Assembly: GCA_030263665.1 (NCBI GenBank) | Contig: SZPK01000018.1 | Coordinates: forward strand, 124,001-188,000 | Origin: Villigracilis sp024434165 | GTDB lineage: Bacteria > Chloroflexota > Anaerolineae > Anaerolineales > Villigracilaceae | Direction of reading: 5' to 3' | DNA: 64,000 nucleotides | Notes under the pieces: model-generated | What the model was told of the DNA's origin: nothing | Seen by the model: only the letters and a program-made list of their open reading frames with translations | Databases searched by the model: none | Part shown: positions 9,025-18,235 of the stretch, one piece after another | Numbering within the stretch: position 1 is the first letter of the stretch | Layout of the letters: each line of letters starts with the position of its first letter | Program-made: the position numbers and the translations under genes

Positions 9025-10335
9025 ATGAACAAGCGTTTACTCGCTTTACTGTCGCTGCTGGTGATTGCCAGCATGGCGCTCGCTGCCTGCGGCACCCCCG
9101 CTGCGACCGAAGAACCGGCTATGACCGAAGAGCCCGCCGCGACCGAAGAGCCGGCTGCGACTGAAGAACCCGCCGCAGCGTTCGAGTGCACCGACGCCAT
9201 CGGTTGTGTGGATATCGCCCCCGGCGACCCGATTCACATCGCCTATGCCCTGACCGTCTCCGGCGCGACCGCCTCCCTCGGTGAGGACAGCAAGGGCGCC
9301 ATCGAAATCGCGATTGCCGACCGCGGTGGAGAATTGCTCGGTCACCCGATTGAGTTGACCGGTGAAGACACCCTCTGTAACGCGGAAGGCGGCCAGGCGG
9401 CTGGCACCAAGATCTCCGCCGACGCGACCATCATCGGTGTGATCGGTACGAACTGCTCCAGCGAAGCGCGCGCGGCCATGCCGTTGATCTCGCAGGCTGG
9501 CATGGTGATGATTTCGCCTTCCAACACCAACCCCGACCTGACCGACCCGAACCACCCCGATCATCACCCCGGCTACTTCCGCACCGCTCACAACGACCTG
9601 TTCCAGGGTCGTGTTGCGGCGGAATTCGCCTACAATGAGCTCGGCGTCCGCAAGGCGGCGACCATTCACGACGGCAGCCCCTATGCCGAATCGCTCCAGC
9701 GCGTGTTCGCGGAAGTCTTCGTTGAACTCGGCGGTGAAGTGACCGCCCAGGAAGCCATCAACGTCGGCGATACCGATATGAAGCCGGTTCTCACCAGCAT
9801 TGCCTCCGGCGCTCCTGAGATCATCTACTTCCCGATCTTCGAACCCGAAGGCAACCTGATCGCCGCCCAGTCCCGCGAAGTGGCGGGTCTGGAGACCGTG
9901 ATCCTGATGGGCGCGGATGGTCTGTTCGCCGATACCTTCCCCGAAGCCACCGGCTCTGCCGCGGTTGGCATGTACCTCTCCGGTCCGTATGTTGACGTGA
10001 ACGATGCGGATTACAAAGCCTTCCTCGAGAAATGGGCTGACCAGATCGGCGGCGTTCCCCCGTCCGGTTTCCATGCTCACGCGTACGATGCGACCAACAT
10101 CCTGCTGAACGCCATCGAAGCGGTTGCGGTTGTTGACGCCGACGGCACGGTTCACATTCCGCGCCAGGCGCTCCGCGATTACATCTATGCCCTCAAGGAC
10201 TTCGATGGTCTGACCGGCAACCTCTCCTGCAACGAGAACGGCGACTGCGCCACCGGCGAAGCCCTGGGCGTCTTCAAGCTTTCCGAAGCTGAAGTGAACG
10301 GCTCCTGGCCTCCGCCCGTCTTCTGGCAGCCGTAA
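9025..10335 (+). CDS. livK: Branched-chain amino acid ABC transporter substrate-binding lipoprotein
   Basis: Extracytoplasmic receptor of the ABC transporter encoded downstream. 436 residues with a lipoprotein signal peptide and lipobox LAAC (Cys near 22). A linker of tandem ATEEPA-type repeats follows, then a type I periplasmic-binding fold (IHIAYALTVSGATASLGEDS onward). GGAGG lies upstream of the ATG. The family binds Leu/Ile/Val but also amides, urea and other amino acids, so ligand specificity is open. A stem-loop at 10387-10416 separates it from the permeases and could give the receptor a higher transcript level. Confidence 0.9.
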   Translation: MNKRLLALLSLLVIASMALAACGTPAATEEPAMTEEPAATEEPAATEEPAAAFECTDAIGCVDIAPGDPIHIAYALTVSGATASLGEDSKGAIEIAIADRGGELLGHPIELTGEDTLCNAEGGQAAGTKISADATIIGVIGTNCSSEARAAMPLISQAGMVMISPSNTNPDLTDPNHPDHHPGYFRTAHNDLFQGRVAAEFAYNELGVRKAATIHDGSPYAESLQRVFAEVFVELGGEVTAQEAINVGDTDMKPVLTSIASGAPEIIYFPIFEPEGNLIAAQSREVAGLETVILMGADGLFADTFPEATGSAAVGMYLSGPYVDVNDADYKAFLEKWADQIGGVPPSGFHAHAYDATNILLNAIEAVAVVDADGTVHIPRQALRDYIYALKDFDGLTGNLSCNENGDCATGEALGVFKLSEAEVNGSWPPPVFWQP

Positions 10336-10386
10336 TTTCCGTGCAGCCTGACGCCCAGCCGGTAGATTGAATTTGGGCGCCCCACA

Positions 10387-10416
10387 AGCCAGACCGTTAA
10401 CCGGCGCGGTCTGGCT
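10387..10416 (+). terminator. Stem-loop between receptor and permease genes
   Basis: AGCCAGACCG (10387-10396) pairs perfectly with CGGTCTGGCT (10407-10416) around a 10-nt loop. The following sequence is only TAATC, so it is a weak terminator or an mRNA-stabilising hairpin. This position is typical for differential expression of a binding protein over its membrane subunits. Confidence 0.6.
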
Positions 10417-10444
10417 TAATCAAATCCCTGCGAAGGAATTCGAC

Positions 10445-11509
10445 ATGCAATCGTACCGAATAAAACGGATCAATTGGACAGATCTTTTCATGTGGCTGGT
10501 TGGGGCGGCGTTGATCGCGCTGATTGTTGGAGGCTCGTATTTGACCCTTCAACAAGGCAAATACACAGCGGTTCAGTGGTTTGATCTTGCTGTCTTTGGT
10601 CTGGCGCAGGGGAGTGTCTATGCCCTGATTGCGTTGGGATACACGCTGGTGTACGGCATCCTGCGCATGATCAACTTTGCCCACAGTGAAATCTTCATGA
10701 GCGGCGCATTTATCGGATATTTTGCCGCGACCGGCATGCAGCGCTCCGGCTTCATGCAGGAAAACCCGCTGCTCGGAATCGTTATCATTTTTCTGACGGC
10801 AATGACGACATCCGCCGTCCTTGCCATCCTGCTCGAGCGGATCGCCTATCGTCCTCTGCGCGGCGCGCCTCGCCTGGTTCCCTTGATTACAGCGATTGGC
10901 GCGTCTTTCTTTTTACAGTATACCTTCCGCGGTCTGTTCGGGACTCAAAACCGGGCGTACCCGGAAATCGAGGTCATCAAGGGAACCGTTCCCCTGTTCG
11001 GGGATTTTCAAATCCAGAAGATCCAAATCATTGTGATCATCGCTGCCGCGGTGATGATGGCGTTCCTTGCCCTCTTCGTCCAGTACACAAAGACAGGCAA
11101 AGCCATGCGGGCGGTCTCGGAAGATAAAAGTGTGGCGGCGCTCATGGGCATTGACGTGGATGCGATCATCGTCCGCACGTTCATTCTGGGAGCCTCTCTT
11201 GCCGGGGCGGCGGGCGTGTTGTACTGCTTCATGTTCCGCATCGTCACGTTTTACATGGGTTTCATTCCCGGCATCAAAGCCTTTACCGCCGCCGTGCTGG
11301 GCGGCATCGGCAATCCGCCCGGAGCGATGCTCGGCGGGCTCTTTTTGGGCATCTTCGAGTCGCTCGGTCCAACCCTCTTCCTGGATGGGCTTGGCATTCC
11401 GGCGCCATACCAGCTGAAAGACGTGATCGCGTTCACCATGCTGGTGATGGTACTCATCTTCCGTCCGACCGGCATTCTGGGCGAGCGGTTGAGCAGAGCC
11501 AAAGCCTAG
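10445..11509 (+). CDS. livH: Branched-chain amino acid ABC transporter permease LivH
   Basis: Inner-membrane channel subunit, 354 residues, polytopic. Recognisable LivH segments include GLAQGSVYALIALGYTLVYG, MINFAHSEIFMSG and the EAA-like loop around GLFGTQNRAYPEI, followed by FTAAVLGGIGNPPGAMLGG. The ATG at 10445 has AAGGAA 7 nt upstream; a longer frame from 10367 would run through the intercistronic hairpin. It is followed after 12 nt by livM. Confidence 0.93.
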   Translation: MQSYRIKRINWTDLFMWLVGAALIALIVGGSYLTLQQGKYTAVQWFDLAVFGLAQGSVYALIALGYTLVYGILRMINFAHSEIFMSGAFIGYFAATGMQRSGFMQENPLLGIVIIFLTAMTTSAVLAILLERIAYRPLRGAPRLVPLITAIGASFFLQYTFRGLFGTQNRAYPEIEVIKGTVPLFGDFQIQKIQIIVIIAAAVMMAFLALFVQYTKTGKAMRAVSEDKSVAALMGIDVDAIIVRTFILGASLAGAAGVLYCFMFRIVTFYMGFIPGIKAFTAAVLGGIGNPPGAMLGGLFLGIFESLGPTLFLDGLGIPAPYQLKDVIAFTMLVMVLIFRPTGILGERLSRAKA

Positions 11510-11521
11510 TTTGGAGGCGCG

Positions 11522-13219
11522 ATGACGACAACACAAAACACATTCGATTGGAAAAGGACCCTTCAGTTCGGTTTGATCGGCGGGCTGGTGGGCGTATTGA
11601 TCGCCATGGTGGGGATGGTGGAAGAGTTCGACAAGCGCGATATCATCGCGGGCACGCTGACCATGGGCTGGACTCTCCTGTTTCTCACCGCCCTCGTCAC
11701 CGGTTATTTTGCCGCAGGCACGGCGAAGGAAAACCGTTTGTTCAGCATCGTCAGCGGAGTTGCCGCCAGCGCGATCTTCGCGGCTGTCATGAGCCTCCTC
11801 GCCTGGCTGGTGGAGAGTTTCGACATGCGCCAGGTGCTGGTCAACGCCTCGCCCAGCCTGGTCAAGATTTTGACTTTCGAGCAGGGGGTTCCCAACGGGT
11901 TGTTGATGCTCGTCGGGGCGGGAGCCGCCGTCGGCTTGTTGGGAAGCGTGATCTACATCCTGCCGGACCGAATCCGCAAGGCGGTATCCATCGCTTTGGG
12001 CATGGTGGCGCTCATCGGTCTCCTGCAGGAGATCATTCAGGTCAGCCTTGCCAGTTTTGAAGGAGCGAGCAAGGCGCTCATCTGGATGTTCGGCAAAGGC
12101 ACCGAGAAAGGCCTTTCGGTGGCGGGGGCGATCGTGGTTTTCGTTGTGGTTGCCGGGTCGAACCTGCTTTGGGATACCAACGCGCCCAAAGTCAACGCGC
12201 AATTCAACAAACTGCCGCAAAATAGACGCCGTTCGCTGCGCTGGCTCGGATATGGAATCCTGTTCCTGGTCATCATCTACCTGCCGGCGGTGCTCGGCTT
12301 GTACCTCACGGAAGTGGTGAACAGCACCGGGTTGTTTATTCTGATGGGTCTCGGTTTGAACATCGTGGTCGGTTTCGCGGGCCTGCTGGACCTCGGCTAT
12401 GTGGCTTTTTATGCCATCGGCGCATATACGGTGGGCGTTCTGACCAACTTCTCCGGCGAGTTGACGGCGCATTTCGGCTGGAACTTCTGGTTTGCGCTGC
12501 CGGTGGCGGTGTCGCTGGCTGTGCTGGCGGGGGTGGTTCTGGGCATTCCCGTGCTTAACATGCGCGGCGACTACCTCGCCATCGTAACGCTGGGCTTCGG
12601 TGAGATCATCCGCATCCTGGCGCTTTCCGACTTTCTGAAGCCGTCCATTGGCGGCTCGCAGGGTATCGTCAACATTCCGCCGCCGCAGTTTTTGGGGGTA
12701 CTCATCAACAACCCCCAGACGTTGTATTACGTCATTGTGGCGGGGGCGATCCTCGCCCTGTTCATCAGCCAGCGGCTGCGCGATTCGCGCCTCGGGCGTT
12801 CGTGGAAAGCCCTGCGCGAAGACGAAGATGTGGCGCAGGCGATGGGAATCAACCTGGTTGCCACCAAACTGCTGGCATTTGCAACCGGGGCGGCATTCTC
12901 CGGTTTGAGCGGTTCGATCCTCGCCATCAAACTGGGGACGATCTACCCGCACAGTTTCGCCCTGTTGATCTCGATCAACGTGCTCGCCCTGATCATCGTG
13001 GGCGGCATGGGAAGCATCCCCGGCGTTTTCGTGGGAGGGTTGCTGCTGGCAGGCATGCCGGAACTCCTGCGTGAGTTTGCGGAATATCGCCTGTTGATCT
13101 ACGGCGCGCTTTTGGTGGTGATGATGCAGGTGCGCCCCGAAGGGTTCTGGCCCGAAGCGACGCACAAACGCGAATTGCGCGGCGTTGAAGCGCCGGCGGC
13201 AGAGGCGCAGGAGGCATAA
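11522..13219 (+). CDS. livM: Branched-chain amino acid ABC transporter permease LivM, N-terminally extended
   Basis: Second channel subunit. Residues from about 245 onward are a standard LivM core (STGLFILMGLGLNIVVGFAG, LDLGYVAFYAIGAYTVG, LNMRGDYLAIVTLGFGEIIR, IYPHSFALLISINVLALIIVGGMG). At 565 residues it is much longer than the usual 300-420: the first roughly 240 residues form an extra hydrophobic region with several predicted membrane segments. GGAGG precedes the ATG. livG begins 1 nt after the stop, so the genes are translationally linked. Confidence 0.92.
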   Translation: MTTTQNTFDWKRTLQFGLIGGLVGVLIAMVGMVEEFDKRDIIAGTLTMGWTLLFLTALVTGYFAAGTAKENRLFSIVSGVAASAIFAAVMSLLAWLVESFDMRQVLVNASPSLVKILTFEQGVPNGLLMLVGAGAAVGLLGSVIYILPDRIRKAVSIALGMVALIGLLQEIIQVSLASFEGASKALIWMFGKGTEKGLSVAGAIVVFVVVAGSNLLWDTNAPKVNAQFNKLPQNRRRSLRWLGYGILFLVIIYLPAVLGLYLTEVVNSTGLFILMGLGLNIVVGFAGLLDLGYVAFYAIGAYTVGVLTNFSGELTAHFGWNFWFALPVAVSLAVLAGVVLGIPVLNMRGDYLAIVTLGFGEIIRILALSDFLKPSIGGSQGIVNIPPPQFLGVLINNPQTLYYVIVAGAILALFISQRLRDSRLGRSWKALREDEDVAQAMGINLVATKLLAFATGAAFSGLSGSILAIKLGTIYPHSFALLISINVLALIIVGGMGSIPGVFVGGLLLAGMPELLREFAEYRLLIYGALLVVMMQVRPEGFWPEATHKRELRGVEAPAAEAQEA

Positions 13220-13220
13220 C

Positions 13221-14045
13221 ATGGCATCCATTCTCTCTGCCACCAGCGTAACCAAACAGTTCGGCGGTCTGACCGCGGTTAACAACCTGAACGTGGAGAT
13301 TCCCGAACAGTCCATTTCGAGCATCATCGGACCGAACGGCGCGGGCAAGACCACCTTTTTCAACTGCATCACCGGTTTTTACACGCCGGAAATGGGCGAG
13401 ATTTATTTCAGGGGCAACCGCATTGACGGTCTGCGCTCCGACCAGGTGACCCGTCTCGGCATCTCCCGCACCTATCAGAACATCCGCCTGTTCTCCAACC
13501 TGACCGCCATCGAAAACATCATGGTCGGGTACGAGCCGCACCTCAAGACCAACTGGATTGACGCGGTGTTTCACACACCCCGCTACCACCAGGACGAAAA
13601 GGCGGCGCACGAGGAAGCCATCAAACTTCTGCGCTTCGTCGGTCTGACCGGGCTTGGGGACCAGGTCGCCCGCAACCTGCCATACGGCGCCCAGCGCAGG
13701 CTGGAGATCGCCCGCGCCCTGGCGAGCAAACCAGGCTTGCTCCTGCTCGATGAACCCACCGCGGGCATGAACCCGCATGAAACCATCGAGATGATGCACT
13801 TCATCCGCAACCTGCGCGACAGTTTCGGCATCACCATCCTCCTCATCGAACACGATATGCGCCTCGTGATGGGCATCAGTGAACAGGTCACTGTGCTGGA
13901 TTTCGGCGAGAAAATTGCGGAAGGCACGCCGAAGGACATTCAGTCCAACCCGCGCGTGATCGAAGCCTATCTCGGGCGCGGCGCCGCCACAGAAGGCATG
14001 GCAGCCGCCGGCGAAGGCGCGTCCAAGCGCAAGACCACTCATTAG
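13221..14045 (+). CDS. livG: Branched-chain amino acid ABC transporter ATP-binding protein LivG
   Basis: Cytoplasmic ATPase subunit, 274 residues. Walker A GPNGAGKTT at about 37-45, signature-like LPYGAQRRLEIARAL (the usual LSYGxQRxLE form of LivG), Walker B LLLLDEPTAGMN, and the switch histidine in LLIEHDMRLVM. A family-typical insertion (HTPRYHQDEKAAHEEA) lies between Walker A and the signature. The ATG at 13221 starts 1 nt after the livM stop; the frame is open upstream inside livM, but the first conserved residue fits the ATG. Confidence 0.95.
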   Translation: MASILSATSVTKQFGGLTAVNNLNVEIPEQSISSIIGPNGAGKTTFFNCITGFYTPEMGEIYFRGNRIDGLRSDQVTRLGISRTYQNIRLFSNLTAIENIMVGYEPHLKTNWIDAVFHTPRYHQDEKAAHEEAIKLLRFVGLTGLGDQVARNLPYGAQRRLEIARALASKPGLLLLDEPTAGMNPHETIEMMHFIRNLRDSFGITILLIEHDMRLVMGISEQVTVLDFGEKIAEGTPKDIQSNPRVIEAYLGRGAATEGMAAAGEGASKRKTTH

Positions 14046-14055
14046 GCAGGCAACG

Positions 14056-14769
14056 ATGTCCTTACTCAGTATCGAAAACATCCACACGTATTACGGCAAT
14101 ATCCATGCCCTCAAGGGAATCTCCCTCACCATCGAAAAAGGCGAGATCGTCACCCTGATCGGGGGCAACGGCGCCGGAAAAACCACCACCCTGAGGACCA
14201 TTTCGGGTCTGCTCAAGCCGCGCGAAGGGACCGTCCGCCTGAACGGCGAAGACCTCTCGAAATACAAGGCGCACGAGATCGTGTACAAAGGCATTTCCAT
14301 GGTACCCGAAGGGCGCGGCGTATTTGCCCGCCTCACCGTGACCGAAAACCTGGAAATGGGCGCCTACAGCCTCAAAGACCCCCAAAGCATCAGCCGCAAC
14401 ATGGAAAGGGTGTTCACCCTCTTCCCGCGCTTGAAAGAGCGCCGCACCCAGGTGGCTGGCACGCTTTCCGGCGGCGAACAACAGATGCTCGCCACAGGAC
14501 GCGCGCTCATGGCAAGCCCCAGCATCCTGCTCATGGACGAACCTTCCATGGGCCTCGCGCCCGTGCTGGTGGAACTGATCTTCGACACCATCCAGCAGAT
14601 CAACAAGGAAGGCACCACCGTCCTGCTCGTGGAGCAGAACGCGCTGATGGCGCTCGGCATCGCCAGCCGCGGTTATGTGTTACAGACCGGTCAGATCGTA
14701 CTGAGCGACACGGCGGAAAATTTGAAGTCGAATCCCACCGTGCAAAAAGCGTATCTCGGCATGGAATAA
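14056..14769 (+). CDS. livF: Branched-chain amino acid ABC transporter ATP-binding protein LivF
   Basis: Second ATPase subunit, 237 residues. Walker A GGNGAGKT at about 36-43, signature LSGGEQQML, Walker B ILLMDEPSMGLAP and switch histidine replaced by Gln in LLVEQNA, as is normal in LivF. GGCAGGCAACG lies before the ATG, 10 nt after livG. Last gene of the liv operon; transcription should stop at 14788-14826. Confidence 0.95.
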   Translation: MSLLSIENIHTYYGNIHALKGISLTIEKGEIVTLIGGNGAGKTTTLRTISGLLKPREGTVRLNGEDLSKYKAHEIVYKGISMVPEGRGVFARLTVTENLEMGAYSLKDPQSISRNMERVFTLFPRLKERRTQVAGTLSGGEQQMLATGRALMASPSILLMDEPSMGLAPVLVELIFDTIQQINKEGTTVLLVEQNALMALGIASRGYVLQTGQIVLSDTAENLKSNPTVQKAYLGME

Positions 14770-14787
14770 AGACAACCGATGGGACAA

Positions 14788-14826
14788 AAAAGCGCAGAGG
14801 CATGCAAGGATGCTCTGCGCTTTTCT
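14788..14826. terminator. Bidirectional terminator between liv operon and convergent gene
   Basis: AAAAGCGCAGAG at 14788-14799 pairs perfectly with CTCTGCGCTTTT at 14813-14824, with GCAT/ATGC extending the stem inward around a short loop. The A-run and T-run let it work on both strands, serving livF (+) and the hypothetical gene ending at 14839 (-). Confidence 0.85.
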
Positions 14827-14838
14827 TGTATCCCCGAA

Positions 14839-15909
14839 TCAGGGACTGACCCCGCCTCCCTTGCTGAACCCGAAACTGGCCACCGTGACCGGACGATAGT
14901 CGAACCCCAGGGCTTCCACACGGAGGACGTGCCTGCCCGGCTCAAAACCGGAAACCTGAATGTACCCGCCGTGCCTGCCGGATTTTTCCCAGATCGCCGC
15001 CGTATCCCCGCGCCAGACCTCCTCCCCATCGAAGAGGACTCTTGCCCAACCAATCGCCTGCTCGCCGAGGATTTGCACGCCCATCGCAGTAAAGGAATCG
15101 TCGTTCACAACAGCCTCGATCCAATCCCCGTTCCACCAGATGACGCGGTGCAAACCATACGGGATGGCTTCTTCTGCATAGGAAATTTGAATCCCTTCCG
15201 GCGGGGACATATCTTCGGCGTTGGCATGAGCATACAGGTCCGGCGGAGAAGCGAAGAAGCGGCTGTCACCGCCAAAGACCTCCACGCTGACAGACAGTCC
15301 CGCCGGGATGATGGAGGTCTGGGCGATCCGTTTCTCCGTACAGCCGGGCGCATCGTCCGCCGCGCAGGACGACCAGGACTGCCCGCTCAGGTTTTCCGCC
15401 CGCAGGTCAAAGGAGCATGGGTCGTTCACGGTTCGGAGTTCAAGTTGACCGTCCGTGAGACTCCATTCATATTCGCCCACATGCTCCGGGCAATACGGGT
15501 CATTGAACAGGTACAGCCGGTCTCCTTCCACCGTGTAGGAAGAGATGCTTCGCCAGCCGTTGACCTCGTAGAAGATTCGCATCACGCCCTTGTCGAATTG
15601 CAGTTTCCAAATGCCGCCCGCCGCGCGGTAATCGGCGCAGCGCAGGCATTTCCACCATTGGGGCCAGGATGGATCCACTTTGGTGTAAAGCCCATCCAGC
15701 GGACTCGCAGCCGGATCCGGCAGAGGCGTGAGATAGGCAAACGGGGTCGCCTGCAAAAAGGAACTCCAAACGCTGGTTGGGGCAGCCCGATTGATATTTG
15801 GATTGTCCGCAGGCTGGAACAGGATCGTAAGCGCGGCAAGCGCCCCGACGATCAGCGCAAGCACAAGAAAAGACAGAGTGAATTTTTTATGTTCCAAGTC
15901 ATCCTCCAT
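14839..15909 (-). CDS. Hypothetical membrane-anchored extracytoplasmic protein
   Basis: 356 residues. A short charged N terminus is followed by one hydrophobic helix (FLVLALIVGALAALTILF, about residues 13-30), then an extracytoplasmic region. The central part (KLQFDKGVMRIFYEVNGW and EGDRLYLFNDPYCPEHVGEY) looks like a beta-rich, lipocalin-type 'treatment of input' domain with several cysteines. The C-terminal part (VLFDGEEVWRGDTAAIWE, GRHVLRVEALG) looks like an Ig- or PEGA-like surface domain. I do not recognise a named family. The start at 15909 is the first Met before the helix, but no good ribosome binding site is seen. It faces the ornithine cyclodeaminase-like gene divergently. Confidence 0.6.
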   Translation of the reverse strand: MEDDLEHKKFTLSFLVLALIVGALAALTILFQPADNPNINRAAPTSVWSSFLQATPFAYLTPLPDPAASPLDGLYTKVDPSWPQWWKCLRCADYRAAGGIWKLQFDKGVMRIFYEVNGWRSISSYTVEGDRLYLFNDPYCPEHVGEYEWSLTDGQLELRTVNDPCSFDLRAENLSGQSWSSCAADDAPGCTEKRIAQTSIIPAGLSVSVEVFGGDSRFFASPPDLYAHANAEDMSPPEGIQISYAEEAIPYGLHRVIWWNGDWIEAVVNDDSFTAMGVQILGEQAIGWARVLFDGEEVWRGDTAAIWEKSGRHGGYIQVSGFEPGRHVLRVEALGFDYRPVTVASFGFSKGGGVSP

Positions 15910-15987
15910 TAAAATCAAGTCGTCGTGCACATCCAAAGCGCCGAAAATTATACTCCCGCAAATATATCGTATACCCCGGAGGCGACC

Positions 15988-16977
15988 ATGCTTGTCTTGA
16001 ACGCAGAAGAAGTCCGCAAGACGCTCCCGATGAAGGAAACCATCGAGGCGATGAAGAACGCCTACGCCTCGCTCTCCGACGGAAAGGCGGAAGTGCCCCT
16101 GCGGACGCGCCTGCCCATCCCGAACCATGATGCGCTCGGCATCTTCATGCCTGCCTACGTCCAGGCGAAGGATGCCGACGCGCTGGCAGTCAAAGTCGTA
16201 TCCATCTTCCCGAACAACCCCGCGCGCGGACTGCCTTACATCCAAGCCGCAGTGTTTGCGTTCGAGGCTGGCACGGGCGCGGTTTCTGCCGTGCTGGAGG
16301 GCGGCGCGTTGACGGCAATCCGCACTGGCGCGGGAAGCGGCGCAGCGATTGACCTGCTCGCGCGCAAAGACAGCAAGGTCGCCGCCATCTTCGGCGCAGG
16401 CGTGCAGGGACGCACCCAGCTGGAAGCCGCATGCACCGTCCGCAGGATCGAGACGGCATGGGTGTACGACTCGGACCCGAACCGCGCCGCCGCATTCGTA
16501 AAGGAGATGGCGGGCAAAGGTTCGCTTCCCGCGGACCTCAGAGCTGCCTCCTCGCCCCGGGAAGCGGTCCAAGCCGCGGATATTATCTGCACCGCCACCA
16601 CCTCTACGACTCCCGTATTCGACGACGCCGACCTCAAACCCGGCGTGCATATCTCCGCGATTGGCGCGTACACGCCTGAGATGGCGGAAACACCAGCCGA
16701 AACCGTTCGACGCGCAAAGGTCTTTGTGGATTCGCGTTCGGCGGTACTCGCCGAAGCCGGGGATTTGATCCAGCCGATTCAAAAGGGATGGATCACCGAA
16801 GCGCACGTCCTCGCGGAACTGGGCGAGATCGTGCTTGGCAGAAAACCCGGCAGGGAATCGGACGAAGAGATCACCTTCTTCAAATCCGTCGGCGTGGCGG
16901 TGCAGGATGCCATGGCGGCGCAGCTGGCGTTGCAGAACGCAAAGGCAATGGGCTTGGGGCGGGATATCGAATTTTAG
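15988..16977 (+). CDS. Ornithine cyclodeaminase / mu-crystallin family protein
   Basis: 329-residue NAD(P)-dependent enzyme of the OCD/mu-crystallin superfamily. Diagnostic segments are VLEGGALTAIRTGAGSGAAI (substrate and cofactor contacts), the Rossmann loop FGAGVQGRTQLEA and HISAIGAYTPEMAET. CGGAGG lies upstream of the ATG at 15988. Members act as ornithine cyclodeaminase, alanine dehydrogenase or other amino-acid or imino-acid reductases; sequence alone does not decide. The nearby Liv transporter and an FAD amine oxidase suggest amino-acid catabolism. Confidence 0.82.
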   Translation: MLVLNAEEVRKTLPMKETIEAMKNAYASLSDGKAEVPLRTRLPIPNHDALGIFMPAYVQAKDADALAVKVVSIFPNNPARGLPYIQAAVFAFEAGTGAVSAVLEGGALTAIRTGAGSGAAIDLLARKDSKVAAIFGAGVQGRTQLEAACTVRRIETAWVYDSDPNRAAAFVKEMAGKGSLPADLRAASSPREAVQAADIICTATTSTTPVFDDADLKPGVHISAIGAYTPEMAETPAETVRRAKVFVDSRSAVLAEAGDLIQPIQKGWITEAHVLAELGEIVLGRKPGRESDEEITFFKSVGVAVQDAMAAQLALQNAKAMGLGRDIEF

Positions 16978-16985
16978 TTTTGTAG

Positions 16986-17003
16986 GGCGAGATTCATCTC
17001 GCC
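16986..17003. repeat. Short dispersed hairpin (GGCGAGA-TTCA-TCTCGCC)
   Basis: A perfect 7-bp stem with a TTCA tetraloop between two co-directional genes. Related hairpins with different but compensated stems occur at 20763, 20810 and 58493, and an imperfect one at about 18253, so this is a copy of a structural repeat rather than a gene-specific terminator. Confidence 0.6.
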
Positions 17004-17074
17004 TTTACCGTACGCAGGAAATATCTTGCGCCCGCATGGCGCGGTGTGAAAAACAAAAAAAGGATTCTGATACC

Positions 17075-18229
17075 ATGAACCTACCAACCACAGCGGATAT
17101 CGTCATCATCGGCGGGGGGGTGATGGGCGCCAGCGCGGCGTATCACCTTGCAAAGCGCGGCGTGAAGGACATCGTCCTGCTCGAAAAGGAAAAATATTTC
17201 GGCACAGGCGCAACGGGCAGGTGCGCGGGCGGGGTGCGCTACCAGTTCTCCACCGAGATCAACGTAAGGCTTTCGCTCGAAAGCCTGCCGATGATCGAGC
17301 GCTTCAAGGACGAGATCGGGCAGGATGTGAACTACCGTCAGTGCGGCTACCTGCTGATCGCAACCAACGAAAAGGACGCCGCCACCTTCAAGCACAACGT
17401 GGAATTGCAAAACAAACTTGGCGTGCCAACCCAATTGCTCAGCGGGGACGACGTCCGCGCGCGCCTGCCGATGATGCGATTCGACGACGCACTCGCCGGC
17501 ACGTTCAACCGGAAGGACGGCATCGTGGACCCCAACAGCGTGGTGATGGGCTACGTCAACGCGGCGCAGAAGATGGGCGTCAGAGCCGTCGAGAACGCCG
17601 AGGTGACGGGAATCGCCGTCAGCGGCGGGGAGGTTTCGGAAGTGCAAACAACCCTCGGCGCGATCAAGACGCGCACCGTCCTCAACGCGGCGGGACCATG
17701 GTCGGGGTTGATCGGCGCCATGGCGGGCGTCCAACTTCCCATCACACCCCTGCGCAGGCAAATGTTCACCACCAATCCCCTGCCGGAAGTGCCGGAGGAT
17801 TTCCCGTTCGTGATTGACTTCGCACAGTCGTTGTATTTCCACCGCGAGGGCGAAGGCTTGTTGATCGGCATGAGCAACCAGAACGAGAAGCCGGGCTTCG
17901 ACCAGAACGTGGACGAGGAGTTTGAACTGGTGAATTTGGAGGCCGCCATCGAACGCATGCCGCTGGTGGAAAAAGCCAGCCGCGCCTCGCACTGGGCGGG
18001 CTTGTACGAAGTGACGCCCGACGCGCACCCGATTTACGGCGGCACGGATGTGAAGGGGTTTTACGTCTGCACCGGGTTTTCCGGTCACGGCTTTATGCAC
18101 GGACCGATCTCCGGCAGGTTGATGAGCGAATTTATCGTGGACGGAAATTTTTCAAGCGTGGATGTTTCGATGCTTGATCTCAAGCGCTTTGAAGAAGGAC
18201 GTTTGATAAAAGAGTACAATGTAGTGTAA
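17075..18229 (+). CDS. FAD-dependent oxidoreductase (DAO / sarcosine oxidase beta type)
   Basis: 384-residue flavoenzyme of the D-amino-acid oxidase superfamily. It has an N-terminal dinucleotide fold, IVIIGGGVMGASAAYHLAKRG at about 9-29, then the LLEKE strand end and the GATGRCAGGVRYQF flavin segment. The C terminus holds GFYVCTGFSGHGFMHGPISG, typical of the sarcosine/dimethylglycine oxidase beta group. AAAAAAAGGATTC precedes the ATG at 17075. The likely reaction is oxidation of a secondary or primary amine of an amino acid; the substrate is unknown. It follows the OCD-family gene and could form a catabolic pair with it. Confidence 0.85.
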   Translation: MNLPTTADIVIIGGGVMGASAAYHLAKRGVKDIVLLEKEKYFGTGATGRCAGGVRYQFSTEINVRLSLESLPMIERFKDEIGQDVNYRQCGYLLIATNEKDAATFKHNVELQNKLGVPTQLLSGDDVRARLPMMRFDDALAGTFNRKDGIVDPNSVVMGYVNAAQKMGVRAVENAEVTGIAVSGGEVSEVQTTLGAIKTRTVLNAAGPWSGLIGAMAGVQLPITPLRRQMFTTNPLPEVPEDFPFVIDFAQSLYFHREGEGLLIGMSNQNEKPGFDQNVDEEFELVNLEAAIERMPLVEKASRASHWAGLYEVTPDAHPIYGGTDVKGFYVCTGFSGHGFMHGPISGRLMSEFIVDGNFSSVDVSMLDLKRFEEGRLIKEYNVV

Positions 18230-18235
18230 ATAACT

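Noticed and set aside
8925..9164. A 79-codon frame beginning at the anti-Shine-Dalgarno match
   Set aside because: Overlaps the livK signal peptide in another frame, with no protein-like features after the first 30 codons. Kept only as a possible leader, not a gene.
10387..10416. A riboswitch between livK and livH
   Set aside because: Only a single simple hairpin; no conserved aptamer features could be recognised.
10913..13372. An open frame of 819 codons on the minus strand
   Set aside because: It lies antisense to livH/livM/livG, is rich in His, Gln and Arg, and has no recognisable domain; a codon-bias shadow.
15910..16806. N-terminal extension of the hypothetical protein ending at 14839
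   Set aside because: Antisense to the ornithine cyclodeaminase-like gene and unlike coding sequence.
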